From JBAZKK01 sp041650795 (lineage in GTDB: Bacteria; Omnitrophota; Gorgyraeia; Gygaellales; Profunditerraquicolaceae), in contig JBAZKK010000007.1 of assembly GCA_041650795.1 (NCBI GenBank), positions 1 to 41,734 on the forward strand: DNA of 41,734 bases. Reading direction: 5' to 3'. The translations under genes and the position numbers were made by a program. Under the pieces are notes generated by a model. The model was not told the origin of the DNA and searched no databases. It saw nothing but the letters and a program-made list of their open reading frames with translations. This document shows, in pieces, positions 7,397 to 14,611 of this stretch (positions are counted from its first letter, which is position 1; each line of letters starts with the position of its first letter).

Positions 7397-7662
7397 AGGG
7401 CCGATAAAGGTAAACCTCTGCCGGTAGCTTAGGCAGACGCGCAGGGAAGAAGATCCAGGCTGCGCGCATCGAAAGATGGGGGCGCAAAGCCACAGACCTA
7501 ACTTACCGATTTTGCGCTAGCAGTTCTCCGTGAAAAGCGAGAAGCTAGTAACAATAAAGGTAATAAGGTAGCTGGGTTGCCGGAGTGGCGAGTTCGACCG
7601 CCATATCTTTATCGGCCGCTTCAGGTTATAAAAAATCCCGACATTTTTTGTTGGGATTTTTT
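7397..7662 (+). ncRNA. Large structured RNA with a c-di-GMP-I (GEMM-I) riboswitch core
   Basis: Core elements in order: 'AGGTAAACC' at 7408-7416; a GAAA-capped hairpin (CATC/GATG) at 7467-7478; 'GGGCGCAAAGCCACAGACC' from 7480; and 'GGTAGCTGGGTTGCCG' at 7567-7582. These match the GEMM-I consensus as I recall it, including the GNRA tetraloop and the GCAAAGCC strand. An 11-bp perfect closing stem pairs 7399-7409 with 7607-7617. Additional hairpins are 7417-7437, 7438-7466, 7517-7548 and 7586-7603. A promoter directly precedes and an intrinsic terminator directly follows. The next gene is a GH1 glycosidase with its own promoter-like site, so this may be a riboswitch leader or a stand-alone RNA. 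Ligand binding is inferred from sequence only. Confidence 0.68.
7630..7662 (+). terminator. Intrinsic terminator after the GEMM-like RNA
   Basis: An A-rich strand plus 'TCCCGACA' pairs with 'TGTTGGGA' and a T-run, giving a stem of about 10-14 bp with a T5 loop and a T6 tail. It begins 12 nt after the closing stem. I could not find a clear antiterminator pairing with the aptamer. Confidence 0.75.
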
Positions 7663-7680
7663 ATTTGGAGGTGCTATAAT
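7651..7680 (+). promoter_or_regulatory. Candidate promoter of the GH1 gene
   Basis: TTGGGA (7651-7656), an 18-nt spacer and TATAAT (7675-7680). The -35 overlaps the 3' arm of the terminator. The predicted start at about 7687 leaves a short leader before the GH1 ATG. Confidence 0.45.
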
Positions 7681-7720
7681 AAGGAAGCATAAAAACAGCG
7701 CCATTACCTTATAGCCAGAG

Positions 7721-8941
7721 ATGATGGAATTCCCGAGAGGATTTTTATGGGGTGCGGCTACAGCCGCGCATCAGGTTGAAGGGAACAATTCTAACAGCGA
7801 CTGGTGGGAGTGGGAGAGGACATCGGGCCTTAAGGAGTCCTCTCTGGATGCATGCCGGCATTATGATTTATACCGCCAGGATTTTGACCTTGCGCGTTCC
7901 CTTCATCATAATGCCCATCGCCTTTCGGTAGAGTGGGCCCGCATTGAGCCGCGTCAGGGAGAATTCGACGATGCCGAGATCGCGCATTATCTTGATGTGA
8001 TTGCGGCATTAAAAGAGCGCGGCATCAGGCCCCTGGTTACCCTGCACCATTTTACCAATCCCATTTGGTTTTCGCGTTTGGGGGGATGGAATAACAGGGA
8101 ATCGCCGTTTTACTTTTCCAGATACGTCGAGAAGATAACAGCCATATTGGCGGACAAGGTGGATTATTGGATTACCATCAACGAGCCGCTGGTTTATACC
8201 TATCACGCCTACCTTTTAGGTGTTTGGCCTCCGCAGCAGAGGTCTCTTTTCGCGGCTATGCGCACGACGGGAAACTTCGCCCGGGCGCACATCCGCGCCT
8301 ACCGCCTGATACATGCAATCTACCGTAAAAGAGGGTTGATGCCCCCGAAAGTCAGTATTGCCAAAAATACCCAGGCATTTATCCCCTGCAGGCCTACCTT
8401 AAAAAATACGCTGGCAGTTTCTCTGCGGGATTGGTGGTATAACTTCAGGTTTATCGACGGGCTGTATAAGGAGCATTCGCTGGATTTCATCGGCATTAAT
8501 TATTATAGCCCCAGCATCGTAAATGCGAGGCGTTGGTGGCCGGGCAGTATTGCCCTTGAGACCTGTAATATCGACCATCACCAGATGGAAAAGAATTCCC
8601 TGGGGTGGTATATTTACCCGGAGGGGTTATATGACTTGCTGGTACGCTTCAAGAAATACCGCCTTCCGATTATCGTTACCGAAAACGGCATCTGCACCGG
8701 AGATGACGCCAAAAGATGGGATTATGTCCGTGGGCACCTCGGCGCGCTCAATCGCGCTATCGCAGCAGGCGCGGACGTGCGGGGGTATCTTTACTGGTCG
8801 CTGCTGGATAATTTCGAATGGGATAAAGGGTTTGCCCCGCGTTTTGGGCTCGTTGATGTGGATTACCGTACCTTCAAGCGCACGGCGAGAGAGAGCGCCA
8901 TTAAGTACGCAGATGTCTGCCTGAATAACCGCTTGATATGA
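7721..8941 (+). CDS. bglA: GH1 family beta-glucosidase
   Basis: A 406-residue TIM-barrel enzyme of glycoside hydrolase family 1. The N-terminus 'FPRGFLWGAATAAHQVEG' is characteristic. The acid/base glutamate is E155 in 'ITINEPLVY' and the nucleophile is E321 in 'IVTENGI'. 'YWSLLDNFEWDKGF' near residues 366-379 is the aglycone/sugar-binding end motif. It likely cleaves beta-linked glucosides or galactosides in the cytoplasm, since no signal peptide is visible. It is slightly shorter than the usual 440-470 residues because loops are trimmed around residues 215-260. Two ATGs start the frame; the first is used. Its stop overlaps the next gene by 4 nt. Substrate is uncertain. Confidence 0.88.
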   Translation: MMEFPRGFLWGAATAAHQVEGNNSNSDWWEWERTSGLKESSLDACRHYDLYRQDFDLARSLHHNAHRLSVEWARIEPRQGEFDDAEIAHYLDVIAALKERGIRPLVTLHHFTNPIWFSRLGGWNNRESPFYFSRYVEKITAILADKVDYWITINEPLVYTYHAYLLGVWPPQQRSLFAAMRTTGNFARAHIRAYRLIHAIYRKRGLMPPKVSIAKNTQAFIPCRPTLKNTLAVSLRDWWYNFRFIDGLYKEHSLDFIGINYYSPSIVNARRWWPGSIALETCNIDHHQMEKNSLGWYIYPEGLYDLLVRFKKYRLPIIVTENGICTGDDAKRWDYVRGHLGALNRAIAAGADVRGYLYWSLLDNFEWDKGFAPRFGLVDVDYRTFKRTARESAIKYADVCLNNRLI

Positions 8942-10944
8942 AGGATATCGTGAACAAGGATTCGGTGTTATCCGGCATTGCCTTATTTGCGGGTTTCTCC
9001 CGCTCAGAGCGGCGGCTGGTCAGGAATAAGGCGGTAATCCGGGAATACCGTAAGGGCCAGGTCATTTATGAAGAGGGTGATCCTGCGGACTCCCTCTATT
9101 GCGTGGTATTGGGAAGGGTGGTGGTTTATACCCGCGATAGCCGCGGCAATGAGGTTGCCCTGGAATACCTGCACCGCGGCAGATACTTCGGGATTATTTC
9201 GCTGTTGACGAACGAACCGCATTCGGTAACCGCTCGCGCCGTTAACGACTGCCTGCTTTTAATCATCTCCAAGGAAGGCTTCGATTACCTCCTGAATAGA
9301 ATACCCCGGCTGGCGATTGACCTGAGCCAGACCCTTTCGCGGCGCCTTAAAAATAAGGACCTGCACCAGAAGACGATCTTCGAGAGCACGGTAGTGGCGG
9401 TTTACAGCTCTTATTCGCGGGCCGGCAAGACGGTTTACGCCATGAACCTGGCCTTAAGCCTTAAAAAAGAGACGCGCAAGTCCGTGATTATCCTCGATAT
9501 CTGCCCGGCCGAGAAAACCCCTACCTTGCCGCGGCGGCTTGATATCCGGGAGGGGTTTCGCATATTCGATTTATGCCGTTACAAAGGCTATGACGCCTCG
9601 GTCCTGAATGATTTCCTCCTGAAGGATAACTTCGGGGTGGACATGGTGTGTTTTAGCTATCATCCCAAGGATGACTCTTGCGTAAAAAGCCTCTTGAGCA
9701 TATTAAGCGCCCTGGTTAATGATTACCATTATATAGTATTGGACCTGCCCGCGGCAACCGACGAATTCGTAATTAAGGCATTAAACCAGTCTGATTTAAT
9801 CCATCTTCTCAGCAGCCCGGAAAGCAGCGACTTAAACCGTACCTCGCGGCTGATTGAGCGCCTGGCCGCGGAATTCCGTTTTAATAAGGATAAAATCAAG
9901 GTGATTATCAACGAATACAAGAAGGCCAGGCTCAGCCACGAAGAGCAGACGGTGTTGCTGGGCCAGGGTATCTTTGCCACCCTCCCCATGATAGGAGGCG
10001 GTGTTTCGGAGAGGATGATCCTGGATGCCCCGGATTCGGAATACGCCAGGGCAGTGCGCAGGATTTCGCGTCAGCTCGGAGGATGCCTGGTAGGTTTAGC
10101 GCTCGGCGTGGGCATGGCCTATGGCTTCTGCCATGTGGGGGTGCTCAAGGTTATCGAAGAGGAGAAGATACCCATCGATGTCCTCTCCGGAGCCAGTTTC
10201 GGAGCGCTTATCGCCAGTCTCTGGGCTATCGGCAGGTCCAGCAGCGAGATTATGGAGATTGCCGGAGAGTTCAGGGACCCTAAAAATATCTGGGGGGTAA
10301 TCGACGTAACATTCCCGGCGCTCGGTTTTATCAAGGGAAACAAACTCTATAATTTCCTGAAGCGCCATCTCGGAAGCAAGACCTTCTGCGACGTGCGGAT
10401 GCCGCTTAAGATTGTCGCCAGCGATATCAGAAGAAAGGAATCCAAGGTTTTCCAGAAAGGGCTGCTGGTAGACGCGATTATGGCGAGCTGTTCCATGCCG
10501 GGGGTGTTCAGGCCTTTTACCTATAAGGAGGGGATGTTCTTGGACGGCGGGGTAATAAACCCCCTTCCTACCGAGCCGCTTTTTGAGATGGGGGTCAAAA
10601 AGATTATCGCGGTCAACGTTACTCCTTCGCGGGAAGACATCATGCAGGAATATGCCAAGATGAAGGAGGAGGCGGTAGCCATTAAAGAGAGGCGTTGCCG
10701 GGGACTGGTAGGGTTCCTGCGCCGTAAATTACAAACCAATATCCTTGATATTATTTTCAGCAGTATCGAGATTATGCAATCGGAGATTATTGAGGGGGAA
10801 TCGCAGCTGGCGGATATAGTTTTGCATCCCAAGGTGCATGGGTTGCATTGGCTGGAGCTCAGCCGCGCGCAGGAATTTGCCAAGATAGGAGAGGATGAGG
10901 CGCGCAGGAATCTGGATGCCGTCTGGAAGGTTATCAATGACTAA
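8938..10944 (+). CDS. Fusion of cNMP-binding-like domain, ParA/MinD-like P-loop domain and patatin-like phospholipase
   Basis: A 668-residue soluble protein in three parts. Residues about 10-140 fold like a CRP/cNMP-binding domain ('YRKGQVIYEEGDPADSLYCV'). The usual ligand-contact pattern FGE...R is changed to 'FGIISLL...PHS', so canonical cAMP binding is doubtful. Residues about 150-375 resemble a ParA/CpaE-type ATPase, with 'SRAGKTVYAMNLA' as Walker A (K164) and 'YIVLDLPAA' at 265-273. Residues about 383-560 are a patatin domain, with nucleophile S420 in 'GASFG', catalytic D536 in 'DGG' and a modified glycine loop 'LGVGMAYGFCHVG'. It overlaps the GH1 gene by 4 nt. It may be a lipid acyl-hydrolase controlled by a ligand or nucleotide. 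The middle domain is the least certain assignment. Confidence 0.78.
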   Translation: MKDIVNKDSVLSGIALFAGFSRSERRLVRNKAVIREYRKGQVIYEEGDPADSLYCVVLGRVVVYTRDSRGNEVALEYLHRGRYFGIISLLTNEPHSVTARAVNDCLLLIISKEGFDYLLNRIPRLAIDLSQTLSRRLKNKDLHQKTIFESTVVAVYSSYSRAGKTVYAMNLALSLKKETRKSVIILDICPAEKTPTLPRRLDIREGFRIFDLCRYKGYDASVLNDFLLKDNFGVDMVCFSYHPKDDSCVKSLLSILSALVNDYHYIVLDLPAATDEFVIKALNQSDLIHLLSSPESSDLNRTSRLIERLAAEFRFNKDKIKVIINEYKKARLSHEEQTVLLGQGIFATLPMIGGGVSERMILDAPDSEYARAVRRISRQLGGCLVGLALGVGMAYGFCHVGVLKVIEEEKIPIDVLSGASFGALIASLWAIGRSSSEIMEIAGEFRDPKNIWGVIDVTFPALGFIKGNKLYNFLKRHLGSKTFCDVRMPLKIVASDIRRKESKVFQKGLLVDAIMASCSMPGVFRPFTYKEGMFLDGGVINPLPTEPLFEMGVKKIIAVNVTPSREDIMQEYAKMKEEAVAIKERRCRGLVGFLRRKLQTNILDIIFSSIEIMQSEIIEGESQLADIVLHPKVHGLHWLELSRAQEFAKIGEDEARRNLDAVWKVIND

Positions 10945-10954
10945 GGAGGGGGCA

Positions 10955-11422
10955 ATGGAGCTGGAGGTTCTGGCGGTTTGTGCTTTCATTATTTTTAGTT
11001 CACTGGGGTGCGCGGCAATGAAAGAGGGGTGCCGGGGTTTTCTGGGGGTTTCTACCGATATCCTAGAGAAGAGCCGCAAATCTTCTATTGCCCGTTCGTT
11101 TAATTATGACTATTTCACCTGTTATACCAAGACCATTGATATCCTGAAGAAAACCGGCTCCTATGTTTATGCCCAGGATATTAAGAAACATATGATTGCC
11201 GTTTATGTTTCAGAAGAGGATACTACGCCGGTAGGTTTATTCTTCACGGAGATGGATAAGGGCAATACCATGCTTGAGGTTTCTTCTCCCAGCACCTACG
11301 GCAAAGAGGTGGTTGCCGAGAAGGTATTCGGAGGGCTGGAGGTCGATTTGGGTAGCGGGAAAAAAACGGCTTCCGGCAAGGAAGACGCTGCGATAGACGA
11401 TCCTGCCCGCCAGGCTCCCTGA
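10955..11422 (+). CDS. Hypothetical lipoprotein
   Basis: A 155-residue protein. The ATG at 10955 follows a strong AGGAGGGGG site; the frame is open further upstream but without a better start. Residues 1-18 form a lipoprotein signal ending in the lipobox 'SLGC' (Cys19). The mature part has one mixed alpha/beta domain ('YFTCYTKTIDILKKTGSYV', 'KHMIAVYVSEEDTTPVGLFF') and an acidic, Lys-rich tail. It looks distantly like the small DUF3568-type lipoproteins (one lies at 13587), but I cannot name a family. It is 10 nt downstream of the fusion gene and 5 nt upstream of hycI, so probably in one transcript. Confidence 0.7.
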   Translation: MELEVLAVCAFIIFSSLGCAAMKEGCRGFLGVSTDILEKSRKSSIARSFNYDYFTCYTKTIDILKKTGSYVYAQDIKKHMIAVYVSEEDTTPVGLFFTEMDKGNTMLEVSSPSTYGKEVVAEKVFGGLEVDLGSGKKTASGKEDAAIDDPARQAP

Positions 11423-11427
11423 TTTGA

Positions 11428-11946
11428 ATGAGCGATTCCGCTTCATCAAGAGAATCTGTTTTTCCCAGGACAAAGTCTTTGGAGCATTTAAGGGCCCATC
11501 TTAAAGGCAAGGTAATAATGCTGGGGATAGGCAGCTCGATGCGTCGCGACGATGCTGCGGGTTCGATGTTGGCCGCTCGCCTGGCGGGGAAGCTTGATTT
11601 TAAGGTTTTTGACGCAGGGCCTGCCCCGGAGAATTACCTCGGTAAGATTATCAGCGAGAAGCCCGATAATGTCATTGTCGTTGACGCGGTGGATTTCGGA
11701 GGGGGCGCGGGGGAATACCGCATCCTGGAGGTCGCGGATGCCCAAACCGTAAATCTATTCTCTACGCATAATGCTTCGATTCCCATGGTGAGCGGATATC
11801 TGCAAAAGAATTTAACGGCAGATATAATAATTTTGGCAATCCAGCCCAAGAGCGTTTCATTCGGGGAAGCGCTGAGCCCCGAGGTATCGGCTGCCTTATC
11901 CGAATTAGAGGAGTGGTTTTATGGCGCAATTAAAAAAGAGGGATAG
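11428..11946 (+). CDS. hycI: Hydrogenase maturation protease, HycI-type
   Basis: A 172-residue protein of the peptidase A31 family. These proteases cut the C-terminal tail of [NiFe] hydrogenase large subunits after nickel insertion. The core starts at about residue 28 with 'GKVIMLGIGSSMRRDDAAGS', whose Asp is a nickel-sensing ligand in the family. 'IVVDAVDFG' (about residues 80-88) carries the second Asp, and 'FSTHNASIPMV' (about 111-121) carries the His. The His with 'AIQPKSVSFGEALSPEV' is typical of HycI for group 4 hydrogenases. The N-terminal 27 residues look like an extension; a later alternative start is possible. It supports a group 4 [NiFe] hydrogenase encoded near the Mrp operon. It overlaps the symporter gene by 26 nt. 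Confidence 0.85.
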   Translation: MSDSASSRESVFPRTKSLEHLRAHLKGKVIMLGIGSSMRRDDAAGSMLAARLAGKLDFKVFDAGPAPENYLGKIISEKPDNVIVVDAVDFGGGAGEYRILEVADAQTVNLFSTHNASIPMVSGYLQKNLTADIIILAIQPKSVSFGEALSPEVSAALSELEEWFYGAIKKEG

Positions 11947-13489
11947 CTGGGGTTCGCGCCTCGGCATCATTATGGCGGTGGCGGGTTCGGCTATCGGCTT
12001 GGGAAATTTTCTGCGTTTCCCGGCCAAGGTCGCCTCCAACGGCGGAGGCGCTTTTATGATACCGTATTTTATTTCCCTCTTTTTGCTGGGTATCCCGCTG
12101 ATGTGGATTGAGTGGACCCTCGGCCGTTACGGGGGAGGGTTTGAACATGGGACCGCGCCGGGGATCTTTCACAGCGTTTGGCGCAAGAGCCGCTTTATCA
12201 AATATTTCGGCATCATCGGCATCTTCGGTCCTCTCGTAATATTCATATACTATACCTATATTGAGTCCTGGACACTGGCTTACAGTATCTTTGCCCTTTC
12301 CGGAAAATACGCCGGGGCAACGGACCAGGCACAGATGCAGTCTTTCCTGCGCGGTTTCCAGGGGCTTGAGCGCAACGTTTATTTTAACGGGTTCGCATGG
12401 GCGTATTTGTTTTTTCTCATTACCTTCATTGTCAACTTAAGCGTTATCTGCCACGGCATAAAAGGGGGTATAGAGAGGTTTTGCAAGTTCGCAATGCCGC
12501 TTTTGTTCATCTTTGCCGTAATCCTGATGCTGCGCGTTATTTCCCTGGGGACCCCCGATTCTTCCAGGCCGTCCTGGAACATTGCCGGCGGATTAGGTTT
12601 TCTCTGGAATCCGGACCTCTTGGCCCTCAAATCCGCCAAGGTCTGGCTTGAGGCGGCAGGGCAGGTATTCTTTACCTTAAGCGTCGGTATCGGTGTTATC
12701 CTGACTTACGCCAGTTATCTATCCAAGGGGGACGACGTAGTCCTCTCTGGGCTAACCGCTGCCAGCACCAACGAGATTGCCGAGGTAATCCTGGGAGGCA
12801 GTATCATTATCCCGGCGGCTTTCGTATTCTTCGGACCGTTCGACATCAGGTCTATTGCCAATTCCGGTGTTTTTAATCTGGGTTTCGTGACTATGCCATT
12901 GATATTGGATAAGCTTCCTTTGTCGCAGCTGTTGGGTTTTTTCTGGTTTTTCCTGCTGTTTCTGGCAGGGGTGACTTCCTCTGTCTCGCTGGCGCAGCCG
13001 GCAGTGGCATTCCTGGAAGACGAATTCAACATTAACAGAAAAAAGGCAGCTTTGATTTTCGGGATTACCGCTTTTATACTCTGCCAGCCGGTAATATTCT
13101 TTTTAGGCAAGGGGGTACTCGATGAGCTGGATTTCTGGGGAGGGACGTTTTTCCTGGTACTGTTTGCCACCATCGAGACCATACTTTTCGGCTGGGTCTT
13201 CGGGATGGAGAATGCCTGGGATGAGATCCATAAAGGAGCGGACATGCGGGTGCCGTGGGTCTACAAGTTTATCATAAAATACGTCACGCCCCTGTTTTTG
13301 TTTTTTATCCTCGGGATGTGGCTATGGCAGGAGTGGCTGCCCATTATTTTTATGAAGGGCGTTTCTGCTGCCGCGCGCCCATACATCCTGGCTACCCGCC
13401 TCGGGCTGGTGCTGATATTCGCGGTATTAGCGATTCTCGTCAAGGTTGCCTGGAGGCGTAAACGCATAAGGGGAGCTGCAAAAGGATGA
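11921..13489 (+). CDS. Sodium:neurotransmitter symporter (NSS/SNF) family transporter
   Basis: A 522-residue, about 12-helix membrane protein. 'GSAIGLGNFLRFPAKVASNGGGAFMIPY' type sequence in the first helix is the LeuT/SNF signature; here it begins near residue 22, with 'NFLRFP' in place of the common 'NIWRFP'. 'GILGMWLW'-like C-terminal helices and a basic tail follow. The family imports amino acids or related solutes with sodium. The next gene encodes the matching small subunit, as in MetP/MetS-type transporters for methionine and alanine. A methionine or alanine substrate is therefore possible but not shown. The start ATG is within the end of hycI, and the stop overlaps the small subunit. 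Confidence 0.88.
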   Translation: MAQLKKRDSWGSRLGIIMAVAGSAIGLGNFLRFPAKVASNGGGAFMIPYFISLFLLGIPLMWIEWTLGRYGGGFEHGTAPGIFHSVWRKSRFIKYFGIIGIFGPLVIFIYYTYIESWTLAYSIFALSGKYAGATDQAQMQSFLRGFQGLERNVYFNGFAWAYLFFLITFIVNLSVICHGIKGGIERFCKFAMPLLFIFAVILMLRVISLGTPDSSRPSWNIAGGLGFLWNPDLLALKSAKVWLEAAGQVFFTLSVGIGVILTYASYLSKGDDVVLSGLTAASTNEIAEVILGGSIIIPAAFVFFGPFDIRSIANSGVFNLGFVTMPLILDKLPLSQLLGFFWFFLLFLAGVTSSVSLAQPAVAFLEDEFNINRKKAALIFGITAFILCQPVIFFLGKGVLDELDFWGGTFFLVLFATIETILFGWVFGMENAWDEIHKGADMRVPWVYKFIIKYVTPLFLFFILGMWLWQEWLPIIFMKGVSAAARPYILATRLGLVLIFAVLAILVKVAWRRKRIRGAAKG

Positions 13490-13590
13490 ATACAGGCGGA
13501 GTGATGTTATTGACATTTTCCTGGGGCGTGATACTATTGCTTGCGATACTGTGTTTCTTTAGGGTTTTTTCAAAAAAGGAGATCAGATGA
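13486..13590 (+). CDS. NSS transporter small subunit (MetS-like, 34 residues)
   Basis: A 34-codon gene starting with ATG at 13486, preceded by 'AAAAGG' and overlapping the symporter stop by 4 nt. The translation begins 'MNTGGVMLL', then has one membrane helix ('WGVILLLAILCFFRVF') and a short basic/acidic tail 'SKKEIR'. Its stop overlaps the next ATG (ATGA). Single-helix proteins of this size beginning 'MNTG/MTTSAI' and placed right after an NSS gene are known as methionine/alanine importer small subunits (MetS, PF16951). The position, size and N-terminus fit well. It is too short for usual ORF cut-offs and is easily missed. Confidence 0.75.
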   Translation: MNTGGVMLLTFSWGVILLLAILCFFRVFSKKEIR

Positions 13591-13973
13591 AAAAGTTCGC
13601 GGCTTATTTGCTTATGATAGGGTTTGTGGTTATCTCTACCAGCGGTTGCGCTGCTTTGATAGTAGGCGGTGCAGCAGGGGCGCTCGGCGGATACGCTATC
13701 AGTAAGGATACCATCCAGTCGGATACGGATACGCCTTACGAGAGAATCTGGGATTCTGCGCTTGAGGTTGCCAGGATGCGCGGGGTTATTGAGGAGGAGG
13801 ATGCGCCGAGGGGATACCTGAAGGCAAAGATTGACAATAGCGAGGTCTGGATTCGGCTGGCGCGTTTGACCCGCGCCACTACCAGGATAAGGGTTTCAGC
13901 GCGGCGCTACCATTTACCTAACCTTGGCCTGGCCGAGGACCTCTTTGTCAGGATTATGGAAGGTGCAAAATAA
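13587..13973 (+). CDS. DUF3568 family lipoprotein
   Basis: A 128-residue protein. Residues 1-20 form a lipoprotein signal ending in 'TSGC' (Cys21). 'LIVGGAAGALGGYAISKDTIQ' follows, a glycine-rich stretch typical of DUF3568 proteins, and the rest is a small alpha/beta domain ('YERIWDSALEVARMRG', 'TRIRVSARR'). Proteins of this group are common in anaerobic Gram-negative lineages and have no known function. It overlaps the NSS small subunit by 4 nt (ATGA) and has an AAAAGGAG site. It is the last gene before a long non-coding stretch. Confidence 0.78.
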   Translation: MKKFAAYLLMIGFVVISTSGCAALIVGGAAGALGGYAISKDTIQSDTDTPYERIWDSALEVARMRGVIEEEDAPRGYLKAKIDNSEVWIRLARLTRATTRIRVSARRYHLPNLGLAEDLFVRIMEGAK

Positions 13974-14250
13974 CCGGCTTTGCAATATTTTAGTAACAGC
14001 GGTTCCTGTCTTGGATTATTTTTCGTCGCACCTCTAGTCCGCCAAAGTGCCTTGGCGGACTTCGCTCGGAGAAAATTTTCGTTCTCCCCGCCGCAGGCGG
14101 GGATCCTTGCCCGCTCAAATTTTCTTACGTGCTTCTCGAAATCAATCCAAGCCATCCGTTGTATTATAAACAGATAGAAAAAAGCAAGCATAAATCCGTC
14201 TTTTTAATTGGTTGCTATTTCGCCTATTTATGATAAAATTTAATCCTGTA

Positions 14251-14417
14251 AAAGCAGTATGTTGTAGGTTGTATATAGGGGGAAAACAGTAGCTAGGGAA
14301 TACAGAAGCAAAAACAAAGGCAGAAGTCAAGATAGAAACACTTTCCAAGCTGTTCGGGACAGTGTACCGTGGGAAGCGGTAATTAGCAGACAGAGATCAA
14401 GAAAGCAGTATGTTGTA
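14251..14417 (+). repeat. Pair of 16-bp direct repeats
   Basis: 'AAAGCAGTATGTTGTA' occurs at 14251-14266 and again at 14402-14417. The similarity continues imperfectly after both copies (GGGGAAAACAGTAGCTA and CAGGAAGACAGCAACTA). The 135 bases between them are purine-rich and carry no gene. Confidence 0.7.
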
Positions 14418-14482
14418 TGTTACAGGAAGACAGCAACTAATTTAGCTTTCAGAATCTTTCTGATAACTGTCAACTAACTTTG

Positions 14483-14512
14483 TTTACTATAAACTTTTGA
14501 AATATCTATAGC
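14483..14512 (+). promoter_or_regulatory. Candidate promoter of tRNA-Phe
   Basis: TTTACT (14483-14488), an 18-nt spacer and TATAGC (14507-14512). The predicted start lies about 5 nt before the tRNA. The match to consensus is moderate. Confidence 0.4.
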
Positions 14513-14523
14513 GTAGTGACTTA

Positions 14524-14595
14524 GCCGAGGTAGCTCAGTGGTAGAGCGCGGCCCTGAAAAGGCCGGCGTGGGGGGTCCGATTCCCTCCCTCGGCA
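14524..14595 (+). tRNA. tRNA-Phe (GAA)
   Basis: A 72-nt cloverleaf: acceptor GCCGAGG/CCTCGGC with discriminator A, D-stem GCTC/GAGC, anticodon stem CGGCC/GGCCG with loop CTGAAAA (anticodon GAA), 5-nt variable loop, and T-stem GGGGG/CCCTC with one G-T pair. CCA is not encoded. The T-loop reads TCCGATT, so position 55 is C in place of the near-universal T, while C56 and A58 are kept. Confidence 0.93.
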
Positions 14596-14611
14596 CTGCA
14601 TTGTAAGGTTG

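Larger units (their letters stand above)
13974..14523 (+). other. Non-coding stretch with hairpins and direct repeats
   Basis: I see no convincing gene in these 550 bases; the short open frames have no ribosome site or coding character. It holds two perfect hairpins: 14037-14060 (9-bp arms, GTCCGCCAA/TTGGCGGAC) and 14086-14102 (7-bp arms, CCCCGCC/GGCGGGG with a GCA loop). AT-rich sequence and a direct repeat (14251-14266 and 14402-14417) follow. The GC-rich hairpins look like short interspersed palindromes, and the first may serve as a terminator for the upstream operon although no T-tract follows. Confidence 0.6.

Noticed and set aside
7586..7603. tRNA T-arm-like hairpin with GTTCGA in the loop
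   Set aside because: There is no acceptor, D or anticodon arm around it, and the loop is 8 nt in a different register; it is a side hairpin of the structured RNA.
7397..7617. Cobalamin riboswitch, tmRNA or RNase P RNA as identity of the structured RNA
   Set aside because: There is no B12 box, no tRNA-like ends with a tag frame, and no conserved RNase P core. The GEMM-I strands fit better.
14037..14102. CRISPR repeats
   Set aside because: The two hairpins differ in sequence, and there is no series of repeats with regular spacers.
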